Positions 1 through 9,488 of a stretch of DNA of 64,000 nt are shown here, one piece after another. The notes under the pieces are model-generated. The model was not told the origin of the DNA. It made no database searches and saw only the letters and a list, made by a program, of their open reading frames with translations. The stretch's first letter is position 1, and every line of letters starts with the position of its first letter. The DNA comes from Methylosinus sp. H3A (GTDB lineage: Bacteria > Pseudomonadota > Alphaproteobacteria > Rhizobiales > Beijerinckiaceae): the NCBI RefSeq assembly GCF_015709455.1, contig NZ_JADNQW010000005.1, positions 1,488,001-1,552,000 on the forward strand. The letters are read 5' to 3'. A program made the translations under genes and the position numbers.

Positions 1-3
1 ACG

Positions 4-78
4 GGTGAGGGCCCGCGCCGAAGCCCTCATTCGCCGCGCATTCGCGTGGCGCCTTCTCCCGCAGGCGGGAGAAGGGGA
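4..78. repeat. Dispersed extragenic palindromic repeat (copy 1)
   Basis: This non-coding stretch downstream of ccmF contains GGTGAGGGC, CCCTCAT and an inverted pair CCTTCTCCCGC / GCGGGAGAAGG. The same building blocks recur at about 38762-38881, 42866-42892, 47172-47308 and 59424-59480. It looks like a family of extragenic repeats that fold into GC-rich hairpins. Lying just beyond the ccmF stop, it may also help end transcription or protect the 3' end of the mRNA. Confidence 0.6.
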
Positions 79-105
79 GAACGGCGAGTTGACGCAACAT
101 TCCCA

Positions 106-2064
106 TCATTCCGCCGCCTGCGCTTGCGCCGCCGCGCGGGCGCGGGAGGCGACGCCGATGCGCAGACGCCGATCCGCCAGCGAGAGGCCGCCGCCGAGCG
201 CCATCACCACGGCGCCGAGCCAGATCAGCAGCACCAGCGGCTTGTAATAGAGCCGCGCATCCAGCGTTCCGTCCTCATGCTGCTCGCCGAGCGCCGCATA
301 GACCTGTCCGAAGCCGAGCGTGACGATGCCCGCCTCGGTGCGCGCCATGCGCCGCGCTTGATAGAAGCGCTTCGCCGGCTCTATGCGCGCGATCGTCTCG
401 GCGCCTTTGCGCAGCGCCATCACCGCATAGGTCTCCGTGTAATTGGGGCCGGCGCGCGAGGCGATGTCCTCGATCGCGATCTGGTAAGGCCCGACCTCAT
501 AGGCGACGCCGGGTTTCATGGCGACGATCTGCTCGACGCCCCAGCCCGTCGCGGCGAGGCCGAGCAGGGTGAGCCCCATGCCGGCATGGGCGACGGCGGT
601 TCCCCAGGCCGAGAGCGGCAGGCCGCGCAAACGCGCGAGCGCATTGCCGAGCGTCGCGCGCTGCGCGATGTCGGTGAAGGCGCCGATGACGAGATAGACG
701 GCGAGACCGGCCGAGACCACAGAGAGGACGGGCGCGCCATAGAGCGCGCCGAAACCCGCCAGCGCGACGACGCCGGCCGCGAAAGCTGCGCGCAGGCGTT
801 GCAGCGCGCCGACGAGATCGCCGCGCTTCCAGGCGAGCATCTGGCCGATCGGCATCAGCAGAATGAGCGGCAAAGCGAACGGAATCAGGACGATATTGTA
901 AAACGGCGCGCCGACTGAGATTTTTAGACCCATCGCGTCTGTCGCCAGCGGATAGAGCGTGCCGAAAACGACGACGAAGCAGACCACCGTCAGCAGCAGA
1001 TTATTGACGACCAGCGCGCCCTCGCGCGAGATCGGCGCGAAGAGCCCGCCCGTCGGCAATGCGCTCGCGCGCAAGGCGAACAGCGCCAGCGCGCCGCCGA
1101 TGAAGAAAACGAGAATGGCGAGAATGAACACGCCGCGCTCGGGATCGCTGGCGAAAGCATGCACGGAGGTGAGCACGCCCGATCGCACCAGGAAGGTGCC
1201 GAGCAGGGACAGCGAGAAGGCGAGAATGGACAGAAAGATCGTCCAGACTTTGAGCGCTTCGCGCTTCTCCATCACAGCGGCGCAATGCAGCAGCGCCGTG
1301 CCGGCGAGCCAGGGCATCAGCGACGCGTTCTCGACCGGATCCCAGAACCAGAAGCCGCCCCAGCCGAGCGTGTAATAGGCCCAATAGGAGCCCATCGCGA
1401 TGCCGAGCGTGAGGAAGATCCAGGCGGCGAGCGTCCACGGCCGCACGAAGCGCGCCCAGGCGGCGTCGATGCGTCCGCCGATCAGCGCCGCCGCAGCGAA
1501 GGAGAAGACGATCGAGAAGCCGACATAGCCGAGATAGAGCAGCGGCGGATGAATGGCGAGGCCGGGGTCTTGCAGAATGGGATTGAGGTCGCGGCCTTGC
1601 CACGGCGGATCGGCGACGCGCGCGAAAGGATTGGACGTCAGCAGGATGAAGGCCAGAAAGGCCGCGCCCATCAGCCCCTGCACGGCGAGCGTGTCGGCGC
1701 GCAGCAGATCCGGCATGGCGCGCGAGAGCAGGGCGATGGCCGCGCCGCAAGCGGCCAGAACCAGCACCCACAGCAGCATGGAGCCTTCGTGATTGCCCCA
1801 GACGCCGGAGATTTTATAGATCATCGGCTTCAGCGAATGCGAATTCTCGATCACATTGACGAGCGAGAAATCCGAGACGACATGCGCGTAAGTGAGCGCG
1901 CCATAGGCGAAGGCGACGAGAAGGAATTGCGCGACCGCCACGGGGCGGGCGACGCGCATCAGCGAAACATCGCGCAGACGCGCGCCGGCGAAGGGAAGAA
2001 TCGCCTGCGCCAGCGCCAGGGCCAGAGCCAGGACGAGCGCGAAATGGCCGGTCTCGACGATCAT
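106..2064 (-). CDS. ccmF: Cytochrome c-type biogenesis protein CcmF (haem lyase subunit)
   Basis: CcmF is the large membrane subunit of the System I cytochrome c maturation haem lyase. It takes haem from holo-CcmE and attaches it to CxxCH motifs of apocytochromes in the periplasm. The 652-residue product is multi-spanning and carries the tryptophan-rich WWD-type segment ([19 protein letters not shown], about residues 233-251). I chose the ATG at 2064, which overlaps the ccmE stop by four bases (ATGA), over an upstream in-frame start that would run into ccmE. It is the last gene of ccmI-ccmE-ccmF. CcmH/CcmL is not visible here and may lie before the window. Confidence 0.96.
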   Translation of the reverse strand: MIVETGHFALVLALALALAQAILPFAGARLRDVSLMRVARPVAVAQFLLVAFAYGALTYAHVVSDFSLVNVIENSHSLKPMIYKISGVWGNHEGSMLLWVLVLAACGAAIALLSRAMPDLLRADTLAVQGLMGAAFLAFILLTSNPFARVADPPWQGRDLNPILQDPGLAIHPPLLYLGYVGFSIVFSFAAAALIGGRIDAAWARFVRPWTLAAWIFLTLGIAMGSYWAYYTLGWGGFWFWDPVENASLMPWLAGTALLHCAAVMEKREALKVWTIFLSILAFSLSLLGTFLVRSGVLTSVHAFASDPERGVFILAILVFFIGGALALFALRASALPTGGLFAPISREGALVVNNLLLTVVCFVVVFGTLYPLATDAMGLKISVGAPFYNIVLIPFALPLILLMPIGQMLAWKRGDLVGALQRLRAAFAAGVVALAGFGALYGAPVLSVVSAGLAVYLVIGAFTDIAQRATLGNALARLRGLPLSAWGTAVAHAGMGLTLLGLAATGWGVEQIVAMKPGVAYEVGPYQIAIEDIASRAGPNYTETYAVMALRKGAETIARIEPAKRFYQARRMARTEAGIVTLGFGQVYAALGEQHEDGTLDARLYYKPLVLLIWLGAVVMALGGGLSLADRRLRIGVASRARAAAQAQAAE

Positions 2065-2513
2065 TTCTTGGCCTCTCCTCCTGCGCCCTGCCACACGCCT
2101 TGCTTCTTCAGCGCATCGGCGACCTCGCGCGGCATGTAGCGTTCGTCGTGCTTGGCCAGCACGCTGTCGGCGCGGAAGGCGCCGTCGGCGCCGAGCGTTC
2201 CGTCGACGACGACGCCCTGACCCTCGCGGAAGAGATCGGGCAGCAGGCCCTTGTAGCTCACGCGCAGATCGGCGGTCTTGTCGGTGACGGTGAAGGCGAC
2301 ATTGCGATCCTCGCCGCGCGCGACCGTGCCTTCTTTCACCAGGCCGCCGATGCGCAGCCTGGCTCCCGGCGAGACATGCTTTTGCGCGAGCTCGGCGGGC
2401 GAATAGAAAAACACGATATTGTCGCGCAGCGCGAACAGCACGAGGCCGACGGCCGCCGCCAGAACCGCGAGCGCGCCGGAGATGAGCGCGAGCCTCTTGC
2501 CCTTGCGAGTCAT
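2061..2513 (-). CDS. ccmE: Cytochrome c maturation haem chaperone CcmE
   Basis: CcmE is a membrane-anchored periplasmic haem chaperone that binds haem covalently and hands it to CcmF. The 150-residue protein has one N-terminal membrane helix (about residues 9-28), then an OB-fold domain, and the haem-binding signature KHDERYMP with His122 and Tyr126. Length is normal for the family. The ATG at 2513 lies four bases after the ccmI stop, and its own stop overlaps the ccmF start, so the three genes are one transcription unit and probably translationally coupled. Confidence 0.97.
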   Translation of the reverse strand: MTRKGKRLALISGALAVLAAAVGLVLFALRDNIVFFYSPAELAQKHVSPGARLRIGGLVKEGTVARGEDRNVAFTVTDKTADLRVSYKGLLPDLFREGQGVVVDGTLGADGAFRADSVLAKHDERYMPREVADALKKQGVWQGAGGEAKK

Positions 2514-2517
2514 TCCG

Positions 2518-3624
2518 TCATCCTCCTACGCCCAGTTCATGCGCCAGAGCGTCGACGCGGGCGAGCCCGTCCTTGTCCTGCTGCAGCGCCTTGCGGGCGC
2601 CGTCCAGCGCGGTCTTCGCTTTTTCGGTCTCGGCCAGCACGCTATAGGCGCGGATGAGCCGCAGCCAGCCATCGACATCCGCGCCATCCTGCTCGAGCTT
2701 GCCGCGCAGCCGCTCGACCATGGAGCGAATGGCGTCCAGCCGCGGGCCCTCGGGCATTGCGGCGATCTTCGCGCCTTCCTCGCTCGCTTGCGGCGCCTCG
2801 GCCGCCGGCGCGCCGCGCAATTGCGCGAGCAGCGCCTCGACGCGCGGGCGCCATGCTGCGTCGGCGGCTCCGTCGGCGAGCAGCTCGGACCAGACATTGT
2901 CGGCCTTTTCGCGCTCGCCGTTCTGCGCCGCCTCGAGGCCGATGTAGAAGCGCGCCATGGCGGATTTCGGGTCGAGCGCCAGCGCCGCCTCGAATGATTG
3001 TATGGCCTCGGGCGTCACGCGGCCTTGCGAGGCGAGCACGCGCGCTTCGCCCAGCGCATTGTGGCGATGCGGCGTCGGCCCCAGCAGGCGCAGCGCCTTT
3101 TCAAAGGCGGCCGCGGCATCGGCGGCGCGGCCGTTGCGCAGATAGAATGGCGCGATCACCTCATAGCCGCGCCCATCCTCCGGATGCTCGGCGAGATGCG
3201 CCTCTATCCGCGCCACCGCGCTCGCAATGTCGCTATGGCCGGGCTTGGCCTCGAGCCGCGCCTCGAGTGAGGCGTCGGCCAACTCCGGACGGCCGAGCTT
3301 TCCGTAGAGCAGCAGAGCGATGGCGGGGATCAGCAGGATCGCGCCGGCCGCCGCGACCAGCGCATTGCGGCGGGAGGAGGAGGCCGCGCTCGTGGCCGCG
3401 CCACGGGCGCGCAGCAGGCGGCGGGCGGCTTCCGTTCGCGCGGTCTCGGCGTCCGTCGCGGCGAGGCGCCCCTCGGCGCTCTCGCGGTCGATCTCGGTGA
3501 TCTGCTCCTCGAAAAAGGCGATGTCGGAGGCCGAGGCGTCGCCGGCGTCGCTTTTGCGCGCGAGCGGCCACAATACGCTCATCACTGCGGCGCCGGTCAG
3601 GAGAGCGAAGAGGAGCCAGATCAT
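2518..3624 (-). CDS. ccmI: Cytochrome c biogenesis protein CcmI (CycH)
   Basis: CcmI is the apocytochrome-binding chaperone that delivers c-type apocytochromes to the haem lyase. The start is set at the ATG at 3624 (MIWLLFALL...), because the frame upstream of it is low-complexity Arg/Ser-rich and overlaps the photolyase. From this start the product is 368 residues: two membrane helices (residues 1-20 and about 105-125) flanking a charged cytoplasmic loop typical of CcmI, then a periplasmic TPR-like alanine-rich region. First gene of ccmI-ccmE-ccmF. Needed here by the c-type cytochromes at 17.6 and 20.1 kb. Confidence 0.9.
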   Translation of the reverse strand: MIWLLFALLTGAAVMSVLWPLARKSDAGDASASDIAFFEEQITEIDRESAEGRLAATDAETARTEAARRLLRARGAATSAASSSRRNALVAAAGAILLIPAIALLLYGKLGRPELADASLEARLEAKPGHSDIASAVARIEAHLAEHPEDGRGYEVIAPFYLRNGRAADAAAAFEKALRLLGPTPHRHNALGEARVLASQGRVTPEAIQSFEAALALDPKSAMARFYIGLEAAQNGEREKADNVWSELLADGAADAAWRPRVEALLAQLRGAPAAEAPQASEEGAKIAAMPEGPRLDAIRSMVERLRGKLEQDGADVDGWLRLIRAYSVLAETEKAKTALDGARKALQQDKDGLARVDALAHELGVGG

Positions 3625-3697
3625 GGCCCGGCTGTTTAGAGGGAATCCGACCCAGAGGGAAGGGAGATAGAAATTCCCGGCTGCGCGAACGGGCGCC

Positions 3698-5134
3698 TCA
3701 GACGCGGATCGTCGCGAAAGCCGCGAGCGCGCGCTGGCGCGCCGCCGCGTGATCGACGATCGGGCGCGGATAGGTCTCGCCGAGCACGACGCCCGCTTCG
3801 CGGAGCGCGCGTTCGGGCGCGGCCCAGGGCTTGTGAATGTATTTGGCGTCGAGGCGCGCGAGCGCCGGGACGAAGCGGCGCACGAAGGCTCCTTCGGCGT
3901 CGAATTTCTCACCCTGCAGCACCGGATTGAAGATGCGGAAATAAGGCGCGGCGTCGGCTCCGCAGCCGGCCACCCACTGCCAATTGCCGGAGTTATTCGC
4001 GAGATCGGCGTCGACCAGCGTGTCCCAGAACCAGCGTTCGCCTTCGCGCCAGGGCAGCAGCAGATGCTTCACCAGAAAAGAGGCCGCGACCATGCGCAGG
4101 CGATTATGCATGAAGCCCGTGCGCCAGAGCTGGCGCATGGCGGCGTCGACCAGCGGATAGCCGGTCTCGCCCTTTTGCCAGGCGGCGAGAGCGCGTGCGT
4201 CGCTCGCCCAGGGAAAGCGCGCGAAGGCGGGATCGAGCGGCGCGTCCGGCATTTCGGGATGGGCGGCGAGCAAATGGTGGCAAAATTCCCGCCAGCCGAG
4301 CTCGCGTAGAAAGGCCCGGCGCCCCTCCTCGGGCGCGGCGGCGGCCGCGCGCCAGATTTGCAACGGCGAAATCTCGCCCCAGTGGAGATGAGGCGAGAGG
4401 CGCGAGGCGCCGTCCTCGGCCGGAAAATCCCGCAGGCGGTCGTAGGCATCGACTCCGTCCGCCAGGAAATCCTCGAGCCGCCGTTGCGCCGCCGCTTCGC
4501 CCGGCCGCCAGCTCTCGCGCAGGCCCGCGGCCCAATCGGGCGCCTTCGGCTGGAGGCGCCGATCCTCGAGCCGCTCGCTCGCCGGAGCGGGGCCGGCGCG
4601 CAGGCGTTTTGGCGCGGGCAGGCGTTTGGGCGCGGGCAGGACCGGGGCAGGCTGCAGCCTTTCCGTGAGCGCGCGCCAAAAGGGCGTGAAGACGCGGAAG
4701 GGCCGTCCCTCGGCGTTGCGGACCGAACCCGGCTCGGCGAGCAGCGCGCCGGCGAAGCTCTGCGCCGTGACGCCGCGCTCGCGCAGCGCCGCTTCGATCC
4801 GTGCATCGCGCGCCATGGCCCAGGGCTCGTAGATGCGGCTCCAATAGACCGCGGAGGCGCCCGTTTCCTCGATGAGGCGCAGGAGCTCGGATGCGGCTTC
4901 CCCGCGGCGCAGCGTCAGCGGCGCGCCGAGGCGCTTCAGCTCGCCCGAGAGCGCGGAAAGGCTCTCGTGCAGCCACCAGCGCGAGGCGCCGCCGAGCCGC
5001 CAATCGCCGCCCTCGGCCGTATCGAGAATGAACAAGGGGATCAGCGGCGCGCCGGAGGCGACGGCCGCGCTCAGGGCGGGATTGTCGGCGAGCCGCAGAT
5101 CGCGCCGAAACCAGTGTATGGCCGGCGCGATCAC
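3698..5134 (-). CDS. phrB: Deoxyribodipyrimidine photo-lyase (cryptochrome/photolyase family)
   Basis: This flavoenzyme repairs cyclobutane pyrimidine dimers using light. The 478-residue product starts with the antenna domain motif IHWFRRDLRLADNPAL (residues 6-21) and carries C-terminal FAD-binding motifs, including ELGWREFCHHLL, MHNRLRM and NNSGNWQWVAGCGADAAPYF, as in class I CPD photolyases. The start is GTG at 5134, four bases after the permease stop, so the two genes are probably co-transcribed. A short in-frame duplication (PAPKRL twice) lies in the linker between antenna and catalytic domains. CPD specificity rather than 6-4 is inferred from overall similarity. Confidence 0.93.
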   Translation of the reverse strand: MIAPAIHWFRRDLRLADNPALSAAVASGAPLIPLFILDTAEGGDWRLGGASRWWLHESLSALSGELKRLGAPLTLRRGEAASELLRLIEETGASAVYWSRIYEPWAMARDARIEAALRERGVTAQSFAGALLAEPGSVRNAEGRPFRVFTPFWRALTERLQPAPVLPAPKRLPAPKRLRAGPAPASERLEDRRLQPKAPDWAAGLRESWRPGEAAAQRRLEDFLADGVDAYDRLRDFPAEDGASRLSPHLHWGEISPLQIWRAAAAAPEEGRRAFLRELGWREFCHHLLAAHPEMPDAPLDPAFARFPWASDARALAAWQKGETGYPLVDAAMRQLWRTGFMHNRLRMVAASFLVKHLLLPWREGERWFWDTLVDADLANNSGNWQWVAGCGADAAPYFRIFNPVLQGEKFDAEGAFVRRFVPALARLDAKYIHKPWAAPERALREAGVVLGETYPRPIVDHAAARQRALAAFATIRV

Positions 5135-5138
5135 GCAA

Positions 5139-6614
5139 TCACCTGCGGCGCGTGCGCAAGCTGCCGTAGAAATAGTAGAGCGCCAGGCCGGCCGCCATCC
5201 AGACGAAAAGCCGGATCCAGGTTTCGATCGGCAGTGCCGCCATCAGCGCGAGACAGGAGAAAATTCCGCAAATCGGCACCCACGGAATGCCCGGCGCGCG
5301 GAAGGGCCGATGCAGCTCGGGATTGTTGCGGCGCAAATAGAGCACCGCGCCGCAGACGAGCGCGAAAGCCGATAGAGTGCCGATCGACACCATCTCGTCG
5401 AGAATTTCGATGGGGAAGAGGCCGGCGGCGATCGCCACCAGCAGGCCGACGACGATCTGGCTGATCGCGGGCGTCTTCCAGACCGAGTGCAGCCGCGCGA
5501 AGACCGCAGGCAGCATTCCGTCGCGCGCCATGGAGTAGAAGACGCGCGTCTGGCCGAAGAGCAGCGCGAGAATGACGGTGGTGAGGCCCGCGAGCGCGCC
5601 GATCTTGACCACCCAGGCCATCCAGCCGGCGCCGGTGGCGTCCATCGCCACGGCGATCGGGTCCGGCACATTCAGCGTCGTGTAGGAGACGACGCCCGTC
5701 GCCACGCCGGCGACGCCGATGAACAGAAGCGTGCAGATGGCCAGCGAGCCGATAATGCCGATCGGCACGTCGCGCTGCGGCAGCTTGGCCTCCTGCGCCG
5801 CCGTCGAGACGGCGTCGAAGCCGATATAGGAGAAGAACACCACAGAGGCGCCGCGCAGCACGCCGCTCCAGCCGAAATGGCCGAATTCGCCGGTGTTCTC
5901 GGGCACGAAGGGCGTCCAATGCGCGGTGTCGATATAGGAGACGCCGAAAACGATGACGATCAGCACCACGCCGAGCTTCACGAAGACGATGAAATTATTG
6001 AACAGCGACGATTCGCGCGTGCCGCGCGCGAGCAGCAGAGAGAGCGCCAATATCACCAGCGCCGCCGGCAGATTGAAGAAGCCATGGCCGGCCGCGGCGC
6101 CCGCATGGCCCGGCTCGGCGAAATAGGCCGTCGTCCATTGCGGCGGCAAATCTATCCCTATTCCATGCAGCACCCGGTTGAAATAGCCGGCCCATCCGAC
6201 GGCGACAGTGGCGGCGCCGAGGCCATATTCCAGCACCAGATCCCAACCGATGATCCAGGCGAATATCTCGCCGAGCGTCGCATAAGTGTAGGTGTAGGCG
6301 CTGCCCGAGACGGGGATGAGCGCCGCGAGCTCGGAATAGCAGAGCGCGACGAAGGCGCAGGCGAGCCCGGCGAGCGCGAAGGAGATGACGACGCCGGGGC
6401 CGGCGAATTTCGCCGCCACCGTGCCGGTGAGCACGAAAATGCCGGCGCCGATGATGCCGCCTATGCCGAGCGCGGTGAGCGAGACGGGCCCGAGCGCGCG
6501 CGCGAAATTGCCGCCTTCCGCGAGATGATTTTCGGCGAGAATTTCGTCTACGCTCTTGCGGGCGAAAAAATTGCGCGTCGGCGCGGATGCGCCGGTCGTC
6601 GTGTCTTGCTCCAC
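5139..6614 (-). CDS. APC-superfamily amino-acid permease (cationic amino-acid transporter type)
   Basis: An inner-membrane amino-acid/proton symporter of the APC superfamily, CAT branch. The 491-residue protein has about 12 hydrophobic helices and the first-helix signature GIGGIIGAGIFVLTG (about residues 51-65). The start is a GTG at 6614 (MEQDTTTG...). The N-terminal pre-helix segment (RKSVDEILAENH) is usual for YfnA/YhdG-like members. Substrate cannot be told from sequence; arginine/lysine or neutral amino acids are possible. It precedes phrB on the same strand by four bases. Confidence 0.88.
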   Translation of the reverse strand: MEQDTTTGASAPTRNFFARKSVDEILAENHLAEGGNFARALGPVSLTALGIGGIIGAGIFVLTGTVAAKFAGPGVVISFALAGLACAFVALCYSELAALIPVSGSAYTYTYATLGEIFAWIIGWDLVLEYGLGAATVAVGWAGYFNRVLHGIGIDLPPQWTTAYFAEPGHAGAAAGHGFFNLPAALVILALSLLLARGTRESSLFNNFIVFVKLGVVLIVIVFGVSYIDTAHWTPFVPENTGEFGHFGWSGVLRGASVVFFSYIGFDAVSTAAQEAKLPQRDVPIGIIGSLAICTLLFIGVAGVATGVVSYTTLNVPDPIAVAMDATGAGWMAWVVKIGALAGLTTVILALLFGQTRVFYSMARDGMLPAVFARLHSVWKTPAISQIVVGLLVAIAAGLFPIEILDEMVSIGTLSAFALVCGAVLYLRRNNPELHRPFRAPGIPWVPICGIFSCLALMAALPIETWIRLFVWMAAGLALYYFYGSLRTRRR

Positions 6615-6923
6615 GAGGAGACCCCTTCTCAGCGAATGGCGTTTGCGCGAAAGCGCGCCGCCCCTGATCGGGGCGGGATTATGGTTGCGCTGTGAAGAGG
6701 ATACAAGAGGCGCAGGCTCGGGCGGGCGTCATCGTGGGTGTCGTCCCGGGCGTTGTCGCATTTCCGACGCGCGTCTCGCGTCGAAGGCGTGGGCGAAACC
6801 GCCCGCGCGGCGGAATCCCGCAGTTCCGCGCATAAAAATCGGGGTTTTCGCACGGGCGGCTCGGTTGTTGCAGGACTTCGCTCGATTTCCCCGGCGCCTG
6901 GCCGGGCCAGCTGGAGCGGCGCG
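6615..6923. other. Divergent intergenic region (permease / LLM oxidoreductase)
   Basis: About 310 bases between two divergent genes. No convincing gene is present. The open frames that cross it are extensions of the LLM gene or low-complexity shadows. It must hold both promoters, but I cannot point to a good -35/-10 pair. A GGAG at 6912-6915 is the ribosome-binding site of the rightward gene. Confidence 0.6.
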
Positions 6924-7892
6924 ATGAATCCGCGTTTTGGTTACCTGTGCCTGTTCGACAATCCGACCTTGGAGGCGGCCCGCGCATTGACGCGCCAGCT
7001 CATATTGGTGCGCGAAGCCGAGCGCATGCGCTTCGACGACATCTGGTTCGGCGAACGTCATTTCGACGATCATTTTCCGAGCGGCGCCTGCTCGGTCATG
7101 CTCGGCTATGCGGCCGGCGTCACCATGCGGGCGCGCATCGGCTCGGCGTCCTTTCTGCCGGCGCTGCGCGATCCCATCCAGCTCGCGGAAGATGTCGCCA
7201 GCATCGATCTCTTGACCAAGGGCCGGTTCAGCTTCGGCGTCGCCAGCGGCGCCGATTTTCCCAAGCAGACGGTCAATTTCGGCGTCGCGCCCGAGGAGGC
7301 CAACGAGCGCGGCCTGGAGGCGCTGGAGCTCGTCGAGCGCCTGCTGTTGGAGAGCGAGGTCACGCATAAGGGCAAATATTTCCAGGTGGAGAAGCTGAGC
7401 CTCTCACCACGGCCGGAGCAGAAAATTCCGACCTGGATCGCGACGACGGAAGAGAGCACGATCCGCTTGGCTGCGCGCAAGGGCTATGGGCTCATGGCTT
7501 CGGCGACCTGCACGAATGACGAGCTGCATCGCATTCTCGGCGTTTATCGCGACGAGGCTCCCGGCGCCGATCCGCGCCTGGTGCTGGCGCGATTTGGTTT
7601 TGCGACGCAGGAGCGCGACGAGGCCGTGTCGATCGCGACGCCCTACCTCGAGGATTATTGCGCCAAGGCCAATGCTGCGCGCCCAGAGGGCGAAGCGCTC
7701 GATCCGCAGGCGCTTTTATCCATGTCGCTGGTCGGCAGCTTCAAGGAGGTCGCGGATCGGGTGAACAGTCTGAACGAGGAGTTCGGCGTGCATGGCATAG
7801 CGATGGCGCCCACCACCTCGCAATTCGACACGGTGAAACGCTGCCTCGCGGCTTTCGTCGACGAGATACGTCTGCGTCTGCCGGTGGATTGA
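6924..7892 (+). CDS. LLM-class flavin-dependent oxidoreductase (luciferase-like monooxygenase)
   Basis: A bacterial-luciferase-like TIM-barrel flavoprotein of 322 residues. The start is the ATG at 6924 (MNPRFGYLCLFDNP), with GGAG nine bases upstream; an in-frame start at 6738 adds a non-conserved arginine-rich leader. Family signs are the early strand-helix segment DDIWFGERHFDDHF and the barrel motif RFSFGVASGADFPK. Such enzymes use FMNH2 (or F420H2) and O2 to oxidise aldehydes, organosulfur or nitrogenous compounds; the substrate here is unknown. Organosulfur use would fit the sulfur theme downstream, but that is speculation. Confidence 0.85.
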   Translation: MNPRFGYLCLFDNPTLEAARALTRQLILVREAERMRFDDIWFGERHFDDHFPSGACSVMLGYAAGVTMRARIGSASFLPALRDPIQLAEDVASIDLLTKGRFSFGVASGADFPKQTVNFGVAPEEANERGLEALELVERLLLESEVTHKGKYFQVEKLSLSPRPEQKIPTWIATTEESTIRLAARKGYGLMASATCTNDELHRILGVYRDEAPGADPRLVLARFGFATQERDEAVSIATPYLEDYCAKANAARPEGEALDPQALLSMSLVGSFKEVADRVNSLNEEFGVHGIAMAPTTSQFDTVKRCLAAFVDEIRLRLPVD

Positions 7893-7896
7893 GCAG

Positions 7897-7928
7897 GAGA
7901 GCCGCTCGGACGAGCGGCTCTCGTTTTA
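7897..7928 (+). terminator. Rho-independent terminator of the LLM gene
   Basis: Perfect 11-bp stem GAGAGCCGCTC (7897-7907) / GAGCGGCTCTC (7912-7922), a four-base loop, then GTTTTAT. It begins four bases after the stop of the rightward gene. A near-identical second hairpin lies 46 bases further on and serves the opposite strand. Confidence 0.85.
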
Positions 7929-7936
7929 TCTCACTC

Positions 7937-7968
7937 GGAAAAGAGAGCCGCTCGGATGAGCGGCTCTC
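7937..7968 (-). terminator. Rho-independent terminator of the HbpS-like gene
   Basis: Same 11-bp stem as the neighbour (7943-7953 / 7958-7968), with loop GGAT instead of GGAC. Read on the minus strand it is followed by TTTTCC, so it terminates the leftward gene that ends at 7981. Confidence 0.8.
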
Positions 7969-7980
7969 CGGTCCGTCGTT

Positions 7981-8475
7981 TTATTTGAGCTGGTCGGCGA
8001 CTTTCTCGATGCCGGCCTTGGCGCAGGCTTCGTCCTTGTCGCCGCCCGGCGCGCCGGAGACGCCGACGCCGCCGACGACCACATCGCCGACCTTGATCGG
8101 CAGAGCGCCCTGCGCCGCGATCACATTGGCGAGATGCACGGCGCTGAGCGTCGGATTGTCCTTCACCCGCTGCGCGAATTCGCCCGACGGCGTGCGGAAG
8201 GTGCGCGAGGTGTAGGCCTTGCGGTGACTGTTCTCGAAAGTATGCGGCGAGGAGCCGTCGCCGCGAATGGCGACGAGGATCTGGCCCTCATTGCCGACGA
8301 CGGTCACCGAAATGCGATAGCCCTGCTGAAAACACACGTCATAGGCGGTCTGCGCGATGGCGAGCGCGACCGGCGTGGACAGGATTTTTTGCGTGACGAG
8401 CTCGGCATGGGCCGGAGCCAGTGTCGCGGCGAGGACGCCGGCGGCGACCATGGAAGCGAGAATTTTCGGCGGCAT
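7981..8475 (-). CDS. Secreted haem-binding protein of the HbpS/GlcG (DUF336) family
   Basis: A small exported protein of 164 residues. The ATG at 8475 (MPPKILASMVAAGVLAATLAPAHA) gives a clean signal peptide cleaved after AHA; a start 12 codons upstream would spoil it. The mature part matches the DUF336 fold: the AQTAYDVCFQQGYRISVTVV segment, the FENSHRKAYTSRTF helix, and the glycine-rich strand KVGDVVVGGVGVSGAPGGDKDEACAKAG. Members bind haem or small cofactors and some are redox sensors. Monocistronic, with its own terminator. A palindrome lies in its 5' leader. Confidence 0.85.
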   Translation of the reverse strand: MPPKILASMVAAGVLAATLAPAHAELVTQKILSTPVALAIAQTAYDVCFQQGYRISVTVVGNEGQILVAIRGDGSSPHTFENSHRKAYTSRTFRTPSGEFAQRVKDNPTLSAVHLANVIAAQGALPIKVGDVVVGGVGVSGAPGGDKDEACAKAGIEKVADQLK

Positions 8476-8509
8476 AGTCTCTCCAGGGAAGGCAAAATTC
8501 TGGCGGACC

Positions 8510-8523
8510 ATCCCGAACGGGAT
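8510..8523. promoter_or_regulatory. Palindrome in the leader of the HbpS-like gene
   Basis: ATCCCG-AA-CGGGAT is a perfect inverted repeat about 35 bases upstream of the leftward start codon. It could be an operator or an mRNA hairpin in the leader. No cognate regulator can be named. Confidence 0.35.
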
Positions 8524-8720
8524 GATAAATCGATCAATGTTATAGAATTAATTAGTAGTCAAGCGCTGCGCTCGAGTATGAAGCGCGGACGAATTCCGTC
8601 GCATCGGCGAGGCGGAGCGCATGAACTTTTCTCCAGAAAGACAATAAAAAGAACGAAAAATCCGGAGTGTGGCGAATAGGTCGCGTCTCGCGAGGAAACG
8701 TCGGGAGCCCGTCATAATTC

Positions 8721-8749
8721 TTGACCGAGGGCGATGCGGCAGATTAAAA
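8721..8749 (+). promoter_or_regulatory. Sigma-70-type promoter of the XRE/cupin gene
   Basis: TTGACC (8721-8726) and TTAAAA (8744-8749) are separated by exactly 17 bases, and the start codon lies 25 bases further on, giving a short leader. This is one of the best promoter matches in the window. Confidence 0.6.
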
Positions 8750-8774
8750 AATATTTAGAAAATAGGACTTGTCG

Positions 8775-9410
8775 ATGAGTAGATCCAGACGATCGTCCGG
8801 CGCGGAGCCGCCCAGCAATGACGCCGAAAGTTCGGAGCGCCTCGCCGAAACAGTCGCGCGGCGGCTCGAGCGATTGATCACGCGCAAGGGCCGCACGCTG
8901 GAGCGCGTCGCCGAGCTGAGCGGCGTCGACATAGAGGATTTGCGGTCGATCGTCGCGGGATCGAAGGCGCCGACGATCGCGCATCTGTGGCGTGTCGCCA
9001 ATGCGATCGGCGTTCCCTTCGGAAGCCTCGTCGCCTCGCAGGAGCGCAGCGGCGTGCTCGTCATGCGCAAGACCAGTCCGCGGGTGATCGGCTCGCAGGA
9101 CGGCAATTTCCTCTCCCGTCCTCTGTTTCCCTATGACAGCGCGAGATCGGTCGAATTCTACGAGGTCACCATCGCGCCGCTGCATATCGAGCGCGCCGAA
9201 GCGCATGCGCCGGGCGCGAAGGAGACGCTGGTCGTCTCGCAGGGCGAGGTCGAGATCGTCGCGGGACGGGAGCCGCCGGTGAGGCTCGAGGCCGGCGACG
9301 CCGTCGACTTCCTCGCCGATGTGCCGCACAGCTACCGCAATCTCGGCGAGGCGCCGGCGACGTTCTTCCTCGTCATCTCTTATGCCGGCGTAGAGACGGG
9401 CGAGAGCTGA
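8775..9410 (+). CDS. XRE-family transcriptional regulator with C-terminal cupin domain
   Basis: A 211-residue DNA-binding protein with an HTH_3 domain at about residues 23-85 (RLITRKGRTLERVAELSG, then VDIEDLRSIVAGSKAPTIAHLWRVANAIGV) and a cupin sensor domain at about residues 140-205 (HAPGAKETLVVSQGEVEIV..GDAVDFLADVPHSYRN). The family pairs a repressor/activator domain with small-molecule sensing, often of amino acids or sulfur compounds. I use ATG 8775; a TTG two codons upstream is the alternative. It is 253 bases upstream of the encapsulin gene on the same strand and may regulate it, but I see no direct proof. Confidence 0.88.
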   Translation: MSRSRRSSGAEPPSNDAESSERLAETVARRLERLITRKGRTLERVAELSGVDIEDLRSIVAGSKAPTIAHLWRVANAIGVPFGSLVASQERSGVLVMRKTSPRVIGSQDGNFLSRPLFPYDSARSVEFYEVTIAPLHIERAEAHAPGAKETLVVSQGEVEIVAGREPPVRLEAGDAVDFLADVPHSYRNLGEAPATFFLVISYAGVETGES

Positions 9411-9440
9411 TCTGCGAGAACACCACACAGCATATGGTTC

Positions 9441-9448
9441 TTGTAGAC
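9441..9448 (+). promoter_or_regulatory. TTGTAGAC motif upstream of the encapsulin gene (candidate Rrf2 half-site)
   Basis: The octamer TTGTAGAC lies in the AT-rich region before the shell gene, next to a possible -10 box TATAGT (9450-9455). The same octamer forms the right arm of the palindrome in front of the rrf2 gene (12951-12958) and occurs upstream of the 13.7-kb operon (13544-13551). Confidence 0.45.
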
Positions 9449-9488
9449 GTATAGTAAGTGAATAAATAAACGCATGTATTTGAAAGTA

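Noticed and set aside
4604..4640. Tandem repeat inside the photolyase (PAPKRL twice)
   Set aside because: Small in-frame linker duplication between domains with no effect on conserved residues; recorded but not notable.
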